DNA of 47,814 nt from Pseudoflavonifractor sp. MSJ-30 (GTDB lineage Bacteria; Bacillota; Clostridia; Oscillospirales; Oscillospiraceae). Each line of letters begins with the position of its first letter. The first letter of the stretch is position 1. The stretch is taken from NCBI RefSeq assembly GCF_018918045.1, contig NZ_JAHLPU010000060.1, forward strand, positions 1 to 47,814, written 5' to 3'. Both the position numbers and the translations under genes were made by a program. The notes under the pieces are model-generated. The model was not told the origin of the DNA, searched no databases, and saw only the letters and a list, made by a program, of their open reading frames with translations. Below are positions 1-8,395 of the stretch, one piece after another.

Positions 1-1
1 T

Positions 2-78
2 GGCCCGGTGGTGCAGTCGGTTAGCACGCCAGCCTGTCACGCTGGAGGTCGACGGTTCGAGTCCGTTCCGGGTCGCCA
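2..78 (+). tRNA. tRNA-Asp (GTC)
   Basis: Complete cloverleaf with encoded CCA. The seven-pair acceptor stem (GGCCCGG/CCGGGTC) contains one G-T pair. The anticodon arm CCAGC-CTGTCAC-GCTGG presents GTC, and the T-arm carries GGTTCGAGTCC. First of four tRNAs on the same strand; the promoter lies left of the window. Confidence 0.97.
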
Positions 79-116
79 TTTTTTCCTTTTCGCATCTGCG
101 CAAATTTGCGCAAGAC

Positions 117-192
<76 letters not shown>

Positions 193-200
193 TTTTAGAT

Positions 201-276
201 GCGGGTGTAGCTCATCCGGTAGAGCGCCACCTTGCCAAGGTGGAGGTAGCGAGTTCGAGCCTCGTCACCCGCTCCA
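201..276 (+). tRNA. tRNA-Gly (GCC)
   Basis: Cloverleaf with acceptor GCGGGTG/CACCCGC, anticodon stem CCACC/GGTGG, anticodon GCC, T-loop TTCGAGC and encoded CCA. Only 8 nt after tRNA-Phe. Confidence 0.97.
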
Positions 277-285
277 ATTTCAAAT

Positions 286-360
286 GGTACCGTGGCCAAG
301 TGGTAAGGCAAAGGTCTGCAAAACCTTCATTCCCCAGTTCAAATCTGGGCGGTACCTCCA
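286..360 (+). tRNA. tRNA-Cys (GCA)
   Basis: Cloverleaf with acceptor GGTACCG/CGGTACC, anticodon GCA in the loop CTGCAAA, T-arm with TTCAAAT and encoded CCA. Last tRNA of the cluster, directly followed by a hairpin terminator. Confidence 0.97.
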
Positions 361-363
361 AGT

Positions 364-398
364 GTCCTGTACGATTCCTATTTCGTACAGGACTTTTT
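364..398 (+). terminator. Terminator of the tRNA cluster
   Basis: An 11-bp perfect stem (GTCCTGTACGA/TCGTACAGGAC) with an 8-nt loop, followed by TTTTT. It lies four bases after tRNA-Cys. Confidence 0.9.
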
Positions 399-488
399 CT
401 TTTCGTTTTTGCGTGAAATACGGGTTAAGCCCACAAAAATTGGGACTCTATGTCAATAGTTGGGGTAGAGAAAAAAGGCTTAAAAATT

Positions 489-521
489 ACCGGAGGGGAT
501 CAAAAATCCTCTCCGGTTTTT
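489..521 (-). terminator. Terminator downstream of the GH16 gene
   Basis: A 12-bp stem with one G-T mismatch (ACCGGAGGGGAT/ATCCTCTCCGGT). It is flanked by T-runs on both strands, so it may work both ways. It lies just past the stop codon of the minus-strand GH16 gene. Confidence 0.8.
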
Positions 522-523
522 GT

Positions 524-1297
524 TCACTGATAGACCCGAATATAGTCTATTTCAAAGATGGCGGGAAATTGCGGGGTTATATTCTGCGCCGACTCCAGAT
601 CGAAAGACCCACCAATGGCGAGATTTACCAGAAGGTAAAATGGCTGGTCAAATGGGGCCGGGTATTTTATCCTCTGGTCTATTGAGTCCCATTGGTTTAC
701 TTTGGCGTAAGGGACGCCATCTATCAGCCAGGAAATGGAATCTGGTTCCCAGATCAGCTCGTAGATATGAAATTGATCGATCCCTTGCCCGTCCGGTAAC
801 TGAGCCTGGTTTTCTGTGTGGGTGTTCTGCGGACAGACACCTCCAAAGTGGATCGTGCCGAAAACGCTTTGGGACAGCCGCCCTTTTGCTTCATAGATAT
901 CGATCTCTCCGGAGGCTGCCCAGGGGCCGTAGACGCTATCCTCCGGCAGCATCCAGACTGCCGGCCAAAGCCCGTTTCCAACAGAACATCTGGCACGGAA
1001 TACGACCCTCCCGTACTGAAAGGAAAATTTCCCATGAGTATCGATTCGGGCTGAGGTATATGGACAGCGAATCCCAAACTGCTCGGGTGCATCTTCCTGG
1101 CGGGCGATGATTTTTAAGGTGCCGTCGCTGACCTCCAGATTGTGCGGCGTGTAGTATTGCTGCTCTCTGTTTCCCCAGCCTGGCACAACAGGCTGCCCAT
1201 CCGAAGATAACTGCCAGTTACCTACCCGTCGATTCCAATTATGTTCATTCAGCGAACATCCGGGAAAGGTTTCTTCCCAAATGAGTGTTTCGTACAT
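524..1297 (-). CDS. GH16 family endo-beta-glucanase (laminarinase-like)
   Basis: Probable retaining endo-beta-1,3(4)-glucanase of family GH16. The 257-residue protein is essentially one GH16 jelly-roll domain. It contains the signature GEIDIYE with nucleophile E131, helper D133 and acid/base E136, preceded by the typical NGLWPAVWMLP segment, and ends in the usual IDYIRVYQ strand. I chose the ATG at 1297 because AGGAGG stands 10 nt upstream and the family domain begins there. With this start there is no signal peptide, so the enzyme would be cytoplasmic. In-frame codons upstream encode a hydrophobic stretch but lack a convincing ribosome binding site. Divergent from a sugar ABC importer and near two glucan-type phosphorylases, which supports a beta-glucan role. 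Exact linkage specificity is inferred. Confidence 0.88.
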   Translation of the reverse strand: MYETLIWEETFPGCSLNEHNWNRRVGNWQLSSDGQPVVPGWGNREQQYYTPHNLEVSDGTLKIIARQEDAPEQFGIRCPYTSARIDTHGKFSFQYGRVVFRARCSVGNGLWPAVWMLPEDSVYGPWAASGEIDIYEAKGRLSQSVFGTIHFGGVCPQNTHTENQAQLPDGQGIDQFHIYELIWEPDSISWLIDGVPYAKVNQWDSIDQRIKYPAPFDQPFYLLVNLAIGGSFDLESAQNITPQFPAIFEIDYIRVYQ

Positions 1298-1331
1298 ATG
1301 CCGCAGACCTCCTGATATTGCATGTGGCATT

Positions 1332-1360
1332 AGTGTAAATAATACAAAGGATAATGTCAA
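1332..1360 (-). promoter_or_regulatory. Promoter of the GH16 gene
   Basis: On the minus strand TTGACA (1360-1355), 17 bp, then TACACT (1337-1332), about 35 bp before the GH16 start codon. Sigma-A type with a perfect -35 and imperfect -10. Confidence 0.5.
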
Positions 1361-1400
1361 CCAAATCCAAAATATTGGGATATAATCCAAAATTGATGCG

Positions 1401-1429
1401 TTGTTTCTGACTGGCAGCTCTGCTATCAT
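1401..1429 (+). promoter_or_regulatory. Possible promoter of the sugar ABC operon
   Basis: TTGTTT (1401-1406), 17 bp, TATCAT (1424-1429). The weak -35 fits an activator-dependent promoter, as expected if the AraC-type regulator encoded downstream activates it. The leader to the GTG at 1454 would be very short. Confidence 0.35.
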
Positions 1430-1453
1430 GTAGACAGAAGGAGGGGGAGCAAC

Positions 1454-2407
1454 GTGAATCAGCAAAAAGCAGAGAAGAAAATGTCAAACTCCAGTCGATT
1501 CCAGCGAGGGATAAAAGATCTCTGGAAACAGCGGGAACTGCAGGCGATGGTATGGCCCGGATTGATTTGGATGGCAGTTTTCAGCTATGTTCCGTTGGTG
1601 TTCCTGTATATTGCTTTTACGGACTACCGTATCAGCACACCGCTGTTTGAGAACAATTTCGTCGGACTGAAGCACTTTGCGGCGTTTTTATCGGATGACC
1701 GCTTTTGGCGCAGTGTGTACAACACGCTGGGAATGAGCGCGTTACGGATCACGCTGGGATTTTGTATTCCGATTTTCTTTGCGCTTATGCTCAATGAGAT
1801 CAAGAATGCCAAGTTTAAGAGATTGGTTCAGACGCTGTCTTATATGCCGCATTTCATCTCCTGGGCAATTTTCGGCGGTATCCTGCTTACCTGGCTGTCC
1901 CAGTCCGGAATTATCAATCAGCTTATGATGACTTTGGGCCTGCAGGACAAACCGATCCTGTATAACGGCGACCCAAAGAAGTTCTGGTGGATCGCGTTCC
2001 TCTCCGATACATTGAAAGAAATGGGATGGAGCGCCATTATTTATCTGGCTGCGATCTCGGGTATTGACCCGGGGCTGTACGAAGCGGCTGAATTGGACGG
2101 GGCCGGGCGCTGGAGCAAGATGTGGAATATCACCATTCAGTGTATCCGTCCGACCATTGCGCTGCTGTTCATTCTTGCCGTAAGCGGTTGCCTGACCAGC
2201 AATTTTGACCAGATCTTCTTCCTGAGCAATTCTGCCAACATGGCACGCAGCGAGACCATCGATCTGTATATTTACAATATGGGCATTGTGTCCGGTCGGT
2301 TCTCTTTTTCGACGGCCGTGCTGTTCTTCCGCAGTATCATTGCCTATGGCCTTCTCCGTCTGTGCAATTTCACCTCCGTGAAATTGACAGGAGAGAGTAT
2401 CATTTAG
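1454..2407 (+). CDS. Carbohydrate ABC transporter permease, LplB family
   Basis: Inner permease of a CUT1-type sugar importer, 317 residues with about six hydrophobic helices. The cytoplasmic EAA loop that contacts the ATPase is visible (YEAAELDGAGRW, near residue 215). The start is a GTG at 1454, ten bases after GAAGGAGG; no ATG serves better. The LplB/YteP type normally works with an LplC/YtcP-type partner and a large lipoprotein, and both follow in the same operon. No ATPase gene lies in the operon, so a shared MsmK-like ATPase elsewhere is probably used. Substrate inferred from neighbours: beta-glucan oligosaccharides. Confidence 0.9.
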   Translation: MNQQKAEKKMSNSSRFQRGIKDLWKQRELQAMVWPGLIWMAVFSYVPLVFLYIAFTDYRISTPLFENNFVGLKHFAAFLSDDRFWRSVYNTLGMSALRITLGFCIPIFFALMLNEIKNAKFKRLVQTLSYMPHFISWAIFGGILLTWLSQSGIINQLMMTLGLQDKPILYNGDPKKFWWIAFLSDTLKEMGWSAIIYLAAISGIDPGLYEAAELDGAGRWSKMWNITIQCIRPTIALLFILAVSGCLTSNFDQIFFLSNSANMARSETIDLYIYNMGIVSGRFSFSTAVLFFRSIIAYGLLRLCNFTSVKLTGESII

Positions 2408-2419
2408 GAGGGACAAAAA

Positions 2420-3298
2420 ATGCGCAAGAAACTGCATTCTGTTACGGCCTTCGACGTTGTCCTGGCGATTTTCATGGCGCTTATTTGCTTTGCCTGTGTG
2501 TATCCAATGTGGTATATTCTGGCGAATTCACTGGCAGCGCCGGAAATTGCGAACCGGGGGCCGGTTGCGTGGTGGCCAAAGGCTTTGAGCCTGGATGCCT
2601 ATAAGGTTGTCTTTCAGAATGAATACATCCTCAGCGGCTTCAAAATCGCAATCCTTCGTACTGTTGTTGCCACATTTACGCACGTCTTTTTCACATCCAT
2701 GGTCGCCTACGGCATGTCCCGGAAGGACCTGATCGGGAAAAAGCTCTACATGAAGATCGCAATGATCACCATGTTTTTTAACGGCGGGCTGATCCCCAAC
2801 TTTATTCTGATGATCAAGCTCAAGCTGTACAACACATTCTGGGTGTATATCCTCCCCGGAATGTTTACCTTCTACAACATGGTCATTTTCATGAGCTTCC
2901 TCCGCTCTATTCCGGAATCGCTGATGGAGAGTGCCCGGTTGGATGGCGCATCGGAATTCACGGTTTATTGGAAAATTGTCATGCCAAATGCCAAGCCGGT
3001 CATTGCAACGATTGGACTGTTTACGGCGGTCTACCACTGGAACGATTATTACCAGGGCGTTGTTTATATTCGGGATAAGACGTTGGAACCGTTGCAGACG
3101 ATCCTCTACAAGCTTTTGGCGGAAACCAGTATGACGGCGCAGCAGCAGCAGGCAATGCTTGCGCTGGGCGGGACAACGACATCGGCTACCGTAAAGTACG
3201 CCGCAATGTTCGTGGGAGCATTGCCGATCCTGTGCCTGTACCCGTTTATCCAGAAGTACCTGGTAAAAGGCGTTATGCTTGGCGCAATCAAAGGGTAA
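2420..3298 (+). CDS. Carbohydrate ABC transporter permease, LplC/YtcP family
   Basis: Second permease, 292 residues with about six membrane helices and the EAA loop MESARLDGASEF near residue 170. It begins 12 bp after the first permease with AGGAGGGAC before the ATG. Pairs with the upstream LplB-type protein to form the channel. C-terminal VKGVMLGAIKG is typical of this family. Confidence 0.9.
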   Translation: MRKKLHSVTAFDVVLAIFMALICFACVYPMWYILANSLAAPEIANRGPVAWWPKALSLDAYKVVFQNEYILSGFKIAILRTVVATFTHVFFTSMVAYGMSRKDLIGKKLYMKIAMITMFFNGGLIPNFILMIKLKLYNTFWVYILPGMFTFYNMVIFMSFLRSIPESLMESARLDGASEFTVYWKIVMPNAKPVIATIGLFTAVYHWNDYYQGVVYIRDKTLEPLQTILYKLLAETSMTAQQQQAMLALGGTTTSATVKYAAMFVGALPILCLYPFIQKYLVKGVMLGAIKG

Positions 3299-3345
3299 CC
3301 AAAGCGGCTGGAGCTGCTTAAAATATGAAACAAGGAGTGCGAACA

Positions 3346-5004
3346 ATGAAAAAACTAGTCAGTGTCCTATTGGCGGCAATTATGATCTTCTCACTTGCTG
3401 CCTGCGCAAAGGGAGGCGGAACGGAAACCACATCCGCAGCGCCTGCTCAGACAGAGGCCGCAAAGACCGAGAATACGGAAGCGGCAGAAACAACAGTCAG
3501 CGCAGATGCCCCCGCTTGGGAAAAGGATACCAGTCCCATCGATATGGAGTGGTTTGTAGGCGCGTCCTGGTATGGCTATACCTGGGGCGACAGCCTGTCC
3601 ACCAAGCATATCACGGAGAAAACGGGCGTGAACATCAATATTGTTACGCCTACCGGAGATGTGTCTGAGGAGCTGAACCTGATGATGATCAGCGGAACGC
3701 TGCCGGATCTGATCTCTCTGGGTTCCTGGGAAACCTGCTACAATACGCTCTATGAGCAGGGTTACACTTACGCGCTGAATGAATTGGCTGACCAGTACGA
3801 TCCTTACTTCTGGAAGGTTGTGGATGGCAGCGTCGTCGCATGGCATACCAAGTCCGATGGCAACCTCTACTGTGTTCCCAATGATGCCTACGGTGCCGAA
3901 CAGATGGCCGAAACCGGCATGACGGCAGCCGTTCAGACATTCCTGGTGCGCAAAGACCTGTATGAAGATATGGGCAGCCCGGATATGTCCACGCCGGAGG
4001 GCTTCCTGAATACGCTTCGGACGTTGAAGAATGAGTACGCAACCTATAAGGGTGTGGATATTACCCCCTTCTATGCACAGGGCGGCAGCGGCTACGGTCT
4101 GACCAGCTACTTGCAGAACTTCCTGGCTGTTCCCTATGAGGAAGACGGCAAGATCTATGACCGGATCTCTAACCCGGACTATATCGAGTGGCTGAAAACC
4201 TTCCGGCAGGCTTATCAGGAAGGCCTGATCGGGATTGATTACCTGGTTGACTCTGACGATCAGGTTACGGAAAAGAGCAACAACGGTGCTTACTTCTGCA
4301 TGCTACGTGAGTGGAGCGGAATGCAGGAAGCAAATGCGATCCTGGCCTCCAGCGAAAATCCGGACAGCTACTATATTGCAATCGATGGCCCCGCAAATTC
4401 TAACGGCGATGCTCCTCTGATTTTCCCGGGCTCTCTGGATGGCTGGATGAGCACCTTCATCAGCAAGGACTGCAAGGACCCCGCCAGAGCAATCGCTTTC
4501 CTGACCTATATGCTCAGTGAGGAGGGTCAGAAGGATATTTTCCTGGGCGTTGAGGGTGAAACCTACGAAGTTGTAGACGGCAAGCCCCAGCTGACGGATG
4601 AAATGATCGAGCTGATGAACAGTGACCCCAATACCTTTGCTACGCAGTATGGCCTGGTAGATACCTACTGGATGCTCCGCAATAGCGTCATTGTGGACCA
4701 GTGGCGTCCGGCAAGTCCCTACTATATCACGGCAATGAGCGATTGGGCAGACAAGAACGCATTTGTGAACGGCGGTATTTATAACAATCTGGAGCCGACT
4801 GGTGACAGCGACGAGGCCATTGCGGCGACCAGAATCAATCAGCGCTGGCAGGAGGTAGTTCCTGAACTGATCACGGCTGCAAGTGACGAGGAGTTTGACA
4901 AGATTCTGTCTGACTTCCTGGCAGCACGGGACAGCTATGGCTACGAAAAGGTTGTCAGCTATGAGCAGAACCTGCTGGATGCGCGGAAGGCGCTCTTTCA
5001 GTAA
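3346..5004 (+). CDS. Extracellular sugar-binding lipoprotein (family 1 solute-binding, LplA-like)
   Basis: Substrate receptor of the importer, 552 residues, which is the long form typical of LplA/YtcQ proteins. The N-terminus is a lipoprotein signal (MKKLVSV followed by a hydrophobic core and lipobox LAAC, lipidated C20), then a Thr/Glu/Ala-rich linker before the mature fold. Start chosen at the ATG at 3346 because AAGGAG lies 8 bp before it; an upstream ATG in frame has no such site. A strong terminator follows directly, so the three transport genes form one unit. The ligand is not readable from sequence; beta-glucan oligosaccharides are inferred from the neighbours. Confidence 0.9.
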   Translation: MKKLVSVLLAAIMIFSLAACAKGGGTETTSAAPAQTEAAKTENTEAAETTVSADAPAWEKDTSPIDMEWFVGASWYGYTWGDSLSTKHITEKTGVNINIVTPTGDVSEELNLMMISGTLPDLISLGSWETCYNTLYEQGYTYALNELADQYDPYFWKVVDGSVVAWHTKSDGNLYCVPNDAYGAEQMAETGMTAAVQTFLVRKDLYEDMGSPDMSTPEGFLNTLRTLKNEYATYKGVDITPFYAQGGSGYGLTSYLQNFLAVPYEEDGKIYDRISNPDYIEWLKTFRQAYQEGLIGIDYLVDSDDQVTEKSNNGAYFCMLREWSGMQEANAILASSENPDSYYIAIDGPANSNGDAPLIFPGSLDGWMSTFISKDCKDPARAIAFLTYMLSEEGQKDIFLGVEGETYEVVDGKPQLTDEMIELMNSDPNTFATQYGLVDTYWMLRNSVIVDQWRPASPYYITAMSDWADKNAFVNGGIYNNLEPTGDSDEAIAATRINQRWQEVVPELITAASDEEFDKILSDFLAARDSYGYEKVVSYEQNLLDARKALFQ

Positions 5005-5015
5005 GTAGAATTTTG

Positions 5016-5043
5016 GGCGGTGGGCACTTGCCCACCGCCTTTC
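5016..5043 (+). terminator. Terminator of the sugar ABC operon
   Basis: Perfect 10-bp stem GGCGGTGGGC/GCCCACCGCC with a 4-nt loop, then TTTCCC. Its tail abuts the next promoter. Confidence 0.85.
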
Positions 5044-5045
5044 CC

Positions 5046-5075
5046 TTGTCGAAACAAGTGTCAACATGCTATAAT
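5046..5075 (+). promoter_or_regulatory. Promoter of the kinase-regulator-phosphorylase operon
   Basis: TTGTCG (5046-5051), 18 bp, TATAAT (5070-5075), 24 bp before the GTG start at 5100. Perfect -10. Confidence 0.6.
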
Positions 5076-5099
5076 GATTTACGCAGGAGGTGTTGTACC

Positions 5100-6863
5100 G
5101 TGCCCAAAAAGAGTATGCTTCCAGGGAAAACCAGATTGGCAGCGAAAATCATTAAAATGTTGTCGCTTATATGGATCATTCCATGCGTAATCATTGCCGC
5201 ACTGTGGATCAAGGGTAGGATCGAGTATGTCTATGACAGCTTTGAAAAGGATTCTGCCGCAGCGCTCCAGAATTTGCGCATAGAGACAGCGTCCAATGCG
5301 GCCAGAATTGATACCAGCGCGTCTTCAGCGCTCAGCCAGAGGGAATTCATTCGCTTTTGTACGTCCGATATGGATGCGGATGGTTTGCAGCTGGTAAAGT
5401 TTTCTCAAAACGAACTCAAGACGATCCGGAGCATTTTTCAGAGCAATGACATCATTGAAGAGGCAAGTTTTTTCTTTGATAATCCGCAGATTCACGAAAT
5501 CTGGCCGACAATTTATAGACTGGACAGGCTGAAAAATACGCCTTTTGAGGAGATCATCCCCTCCGGACAAAGTGCCGTATACGCTGTAGAGGATGGAGAG
5601 GTATACGGGTGCTATCGTATTTACCTGGACATTACCCCTGTGGGGTTGCTGCGGCTTCGCTTGAATTCAGACAAATTCTTTTCAGGCTTCTCGAACGCAA
5701 ATGCTGCATCCTGTTTGCTTGCGGCGAATGGAGAGCTGTTTTCAAATGAAGAGAATCTGTTTTCAGCGGAAGAGTTGCAGGCGGTGCTGACGGATTCGCC
5801 GGATATGCCCTCCAGATCAACCTATCAGGCCGTATTGGAAAAGGACGGAAGAAGCTACCTGGTACGATACAGCTGGTTGGAACTGCTGAACGCGTGGGCA
5901 GTTGTTTATGAGGATCAGGCGGATTTGCTGCAGCCCGTATATCAGATGGGGGCAAGCGTGCTGGCGGTTATGCTGCTGGGAATGTGCGTGATTTGGGTCC
6001 TGGTTCAATACGTCTGCCAGTCGATGCTGAAACGGCTTGCGCTATTGGAGAAGAAAATGCTGGCGGTGCAGTCCGGCAATTTGGATATTCGGATTCCCGA
6101 AAGAGAAAACGGCGGGGATGAACTGGATACGCTCAGCAAAAGCTTTAACGGTATGCTGGACCGAATGCAGCAGCTGGTGGATGAGAATATTCAGCGCGGA
6201 CTCGCGGTAAAGCAGGCGGAGTTGGACGCATTGCAGAGCCAGATCAACAGCCATTTCCTATATAACGCACTGGAGAGCATCCGTATGCTGTCAGAAGTAC
6301 ATGGGGATACGGAGGTTGCGGAAACCGTTTTTTCTCTGGGGAGCCTGATGCGGTATCATATGAAGTGGAAAACAAAAACCGTCACGCTTTCCGAAGAGCT
6401 GGACTGTATTGATCGCTACATCTTCTTCATGTCCGCGTCAAATGGCACAGAAATCCGCCTGGAATCTACGCTTCCGCGGGAAGTTTTGTATACAGAAATT
6501 CCCAAACTGAGTATCCAGCCACTGGTGGAAAATGCAATCGTTCATGGAATGCCGGCGGACAGCAGGCGTATCGTCATCACATTGAAATGCCGCCAGGAGG
6601 ATGGCCTACTGATTTTGTCCGTTACGGACAACGGTATCGGAATTGCCCCGGAGCGGCTTCATGAGATTCAGTGTGCTCTGAATGGAAGCGGGACTGGGAA
6701 TATCCGCTCCGGAAAGAACGGCATTGGGGTTGTGAATGTGCATCAGCGAATCCAGCTGATGTACGGCGAAGCCTGTGGGCTGCGGTTTATCAGCTGTGAA
6801 GGCCTGGGAACGAGCGTCGAAGTTCGGATACCGGCACGGCAGGATGCTCTGGGAGGATGGTAG
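5100..6863 (+). CDS. Sensor histidine kinase, YesM type
   Basis: Membrane sensor kinase of 587 residues. A transmembrane helix near residues 20-40 and another near 285-310 flank an extracellular sensing domain of about 240 residues. A HAMP linker follows, then the His_kinase domain with QSQINSHFLYNALESI (phosphoacceptor His) and an ATPase domain with N-box QPLVENAIVHG and G-boxes DNGIGI and GIGVVNV. The GTG at 5100 is chosen because AGGAGG lies 9 bp upstream; the open frame extends further but runs into the terminator. YesM kinases pair with AraC-type response regulators, and such a gene starts one base after this stop. Probably senses glucan oligosaccharides, directly or through the lipoprotein (inference). 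Confidence 0.92.
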   Translation: MPKKSMLPGKTRLAAKIIKMLSLIWIIPCVIIAALWIKGRIEYVYDSFEKDSAAALQNLRIETASNAARIDTSASSALSQREFIRFCTSDMDADGLQLVKFSQNELKTIRSIFQSNDIIEEASFFFDNPQIHEIWPTIYRLDRLKNTPFEEIIPSGQSAVYAVEDGEVYGCYRIYLDITPVGLLRLRLNSDKFFSGFSNANAASCLLAANGELFSNEENLFSAEELQAVLTDSPDMPSRSTYQAVLEKDGRSYLVRYSWLELLNAWAVVYEDQADLLQPVYQMGASVLAVMLLGMCVIWVLVQYVCQSMLKRLALLEKKMLAVQSGNLDIRIPERENGGDELDTLSKSFNGMLDRMQQLVDENIQRGLAVKQAELDALQSQINSHFLYNALESIRMLSEVHGDTEVAETVFSLGSLMRYHMKWKTKTVTLSEELDCIDRYIFFMSASNGTEIRLESTLPREVLYTEIPKLSIQPLVENAIVHGMPADSRRIVITLKCRQEDGLLILSVTDNGIGIAPERLHEIQCALNGSGTGNIRSGKNGIGVVNVHQRIQLMYGEACGLRFISCEGLGTSVEVRIPARQDALGGW

Positions 6864-6864
6864 C

Positions 6865-8376
6865 ATGAAAATTTTGCTTGCGGATGATACAGAGCTGATT
6901 CGGGAAGGACTGAAGAGTATGCTGCTTCAGCTGCCGAATCCGGCAATATGCCCGGAGATCCGAACGGCATGCAACGGTGCGGAGGCGCTGAGTCTTATGC
7001 GGGAGCATCCTGTGGACCTTCTGATCACGGATATCCGGATGCCTGATGTGGATGGAATCGAATTGATGAGGCAATGCCGGTCGCAGTGGGCCAATATATC
7101 CATTGTCGTAATCTCTGGATATGACGACTTCAAGTATGCCCAGCAGGCGATAGAATACGGCGCAAGCGCCTACCTTTTGAAGCCGGTGGATAAGCAGGAG
7201 CTGTACCGGGTTGTGGAGAAGGCCTGGCAGTCTGCCAACGCAAGGCGGGCGACCATTGTGAATACCTCGTACTCTCTGTTTGTGAATTACTTGCGGGGAG
7301 AATCGTCAAACGCGGGTATATTGGAGCAGATGAAGCGAACGTATCCGTTTTTGTCCGGGACATGTGCGCTGATGTTGATTGGTTTCCCGGGGACCGGGTA
7401 TATTGGGGAAGAGCAAAACAGGAATGCGGCGCTTCTGTGCAATAGGTTGGGAAGACCGTTCCTTTGTATGGAGGATAGGTCAGAAATAATCGTTTTGGCA
7501 CCGTATCCTGTGGATATTCGGAAGTATTATCCGTATTTGGAGCAGGATTTTCATGGAATATGTATTGCGTATACTACGGTGGGCAGAGAAGCGGATGCGT
7601 TCAAAACGGCGTATCAGCAGGTGCGGAATATCTATGTTCACAGGCTGCTTTACCCCGGGAAGAGCGTACTCTGCCAGGAAGATATTGCGGGAATGCGAAC
7701 CGATTTTACGGTTCCGCACCGGAAGATCGAACAGATGACGGAGCTGACGGGAACAGCGGCGGACGAGGCGCTGACAAAGCGGCTGTCGGAGCTGTTTGAC
7801 CGTCAGAAGCTGGTACAATACAGTATTGGCTATACGCTTGCACTCTGCGACACCGTCTATAGGGCAATGCGCCAGACGGCGCTCTCCATTCCGGGCGGCG
7901 AAGCAGTGGAATTGGAACGGGTAAAGTCACCGCTTACATTCGCAACCATGCGGGAATATCTCGTAAATGTAAATGAGCGTTTATTGTCCCTGAATCAATT
8001 GGCACACACCTATATGCAGAGCCGAAATGATACATATGTCATGGAGCTGGCAATTCAATATATCCGGAGAAACTATCCGAAGCCGATTACATTGGCAATG
8101 GTTTCCAATGAGGTTTCCCTGAATTATGCGTATTTCTCTACCATGTTCAGCAAATACACAGGAAAAACGTTCTCTGAGTATTTGCGGGATACGCGGATGG
8201 AGAAGGCCAAAGAGCTGCTTCGTCAACCGGACATTTCCATTGCCGAGGTGGCCGCACAGGTTGGATATGAAAACTATAAGAGCTTTTATCGGGCGTTCAA
8301 GGACGCGGTAGGTACAACACCTGTGGAATACCAGCAAAAGAAATACAGGATCCACAGAGAAGATGAAAAACAGTAG
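6865..8376 (+). CDS. Response regulator, YesN type (REC plus AraC HTH)
   Basis: Transcription regulator of 503 residues. The N-terminal receiver domain has the acidic pair ADD at residues 6-8, phosphoacceptor D56 in LLITDIRMP, and the switch Lys in YLLKPVD. The C-terminal 100 residues form a double AraC helix-turn-helix (VSLNYAYFSTMFSKYTGKTF and IAEVAAQVGYENYKSFYRAFK). The middle region is the variable segment usual in this family. Start ATG at 6865, one base after the kinase stop, with GGGAGGAT upstream. Likely activates the sugar ABC operon and its own operon; target sites were not identified. Confidence 0.93.
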   Translation: MKILLADDTELIREGLKSMLLQLPNPAICPEIRTACNGAEALSLMREHPVDLLITDIRMPDVDGIELMRQCRSQWANISIVVISGYDDFKYAQQAIEYGASAYLLKPVDKQELYRVVEKAWQSANARRATIVNTSYSLFVNYLRGESSNAGILEQMKRTYPFLSGTCALMLIGFPGTGYIGEEQNRNAALLCNRLGRPFLCMEDRSEIIVLAPYPVDIRKYYPYLEQDFHGICIAYTTVGREADAFKTAYQQVRNIYVHRLLYPGKSVLCQEDIAGMRTDFTVPHRKIEQMTELTGTAADEALTKRLSELFDRQKLVQYSIGYTLALCDTVYRAMRQTALSIPGGEAVELERVKSPLTFATMREYLVNVNERLLSLNQLAHTYMQSRNDTYVMELAIQYIRRNYPKPITLAMVSNEVSLNYAYFSTMFSKYTGKTFSEYLRDTRMEKAKELLRQPDISIAEVAAQVGYENYKSFYRAFKDAVGTTPVEYQQKKYRIHREDEKQ

Positions 8377-8395
8377 CCAGTAAGGGGTGTATGGA

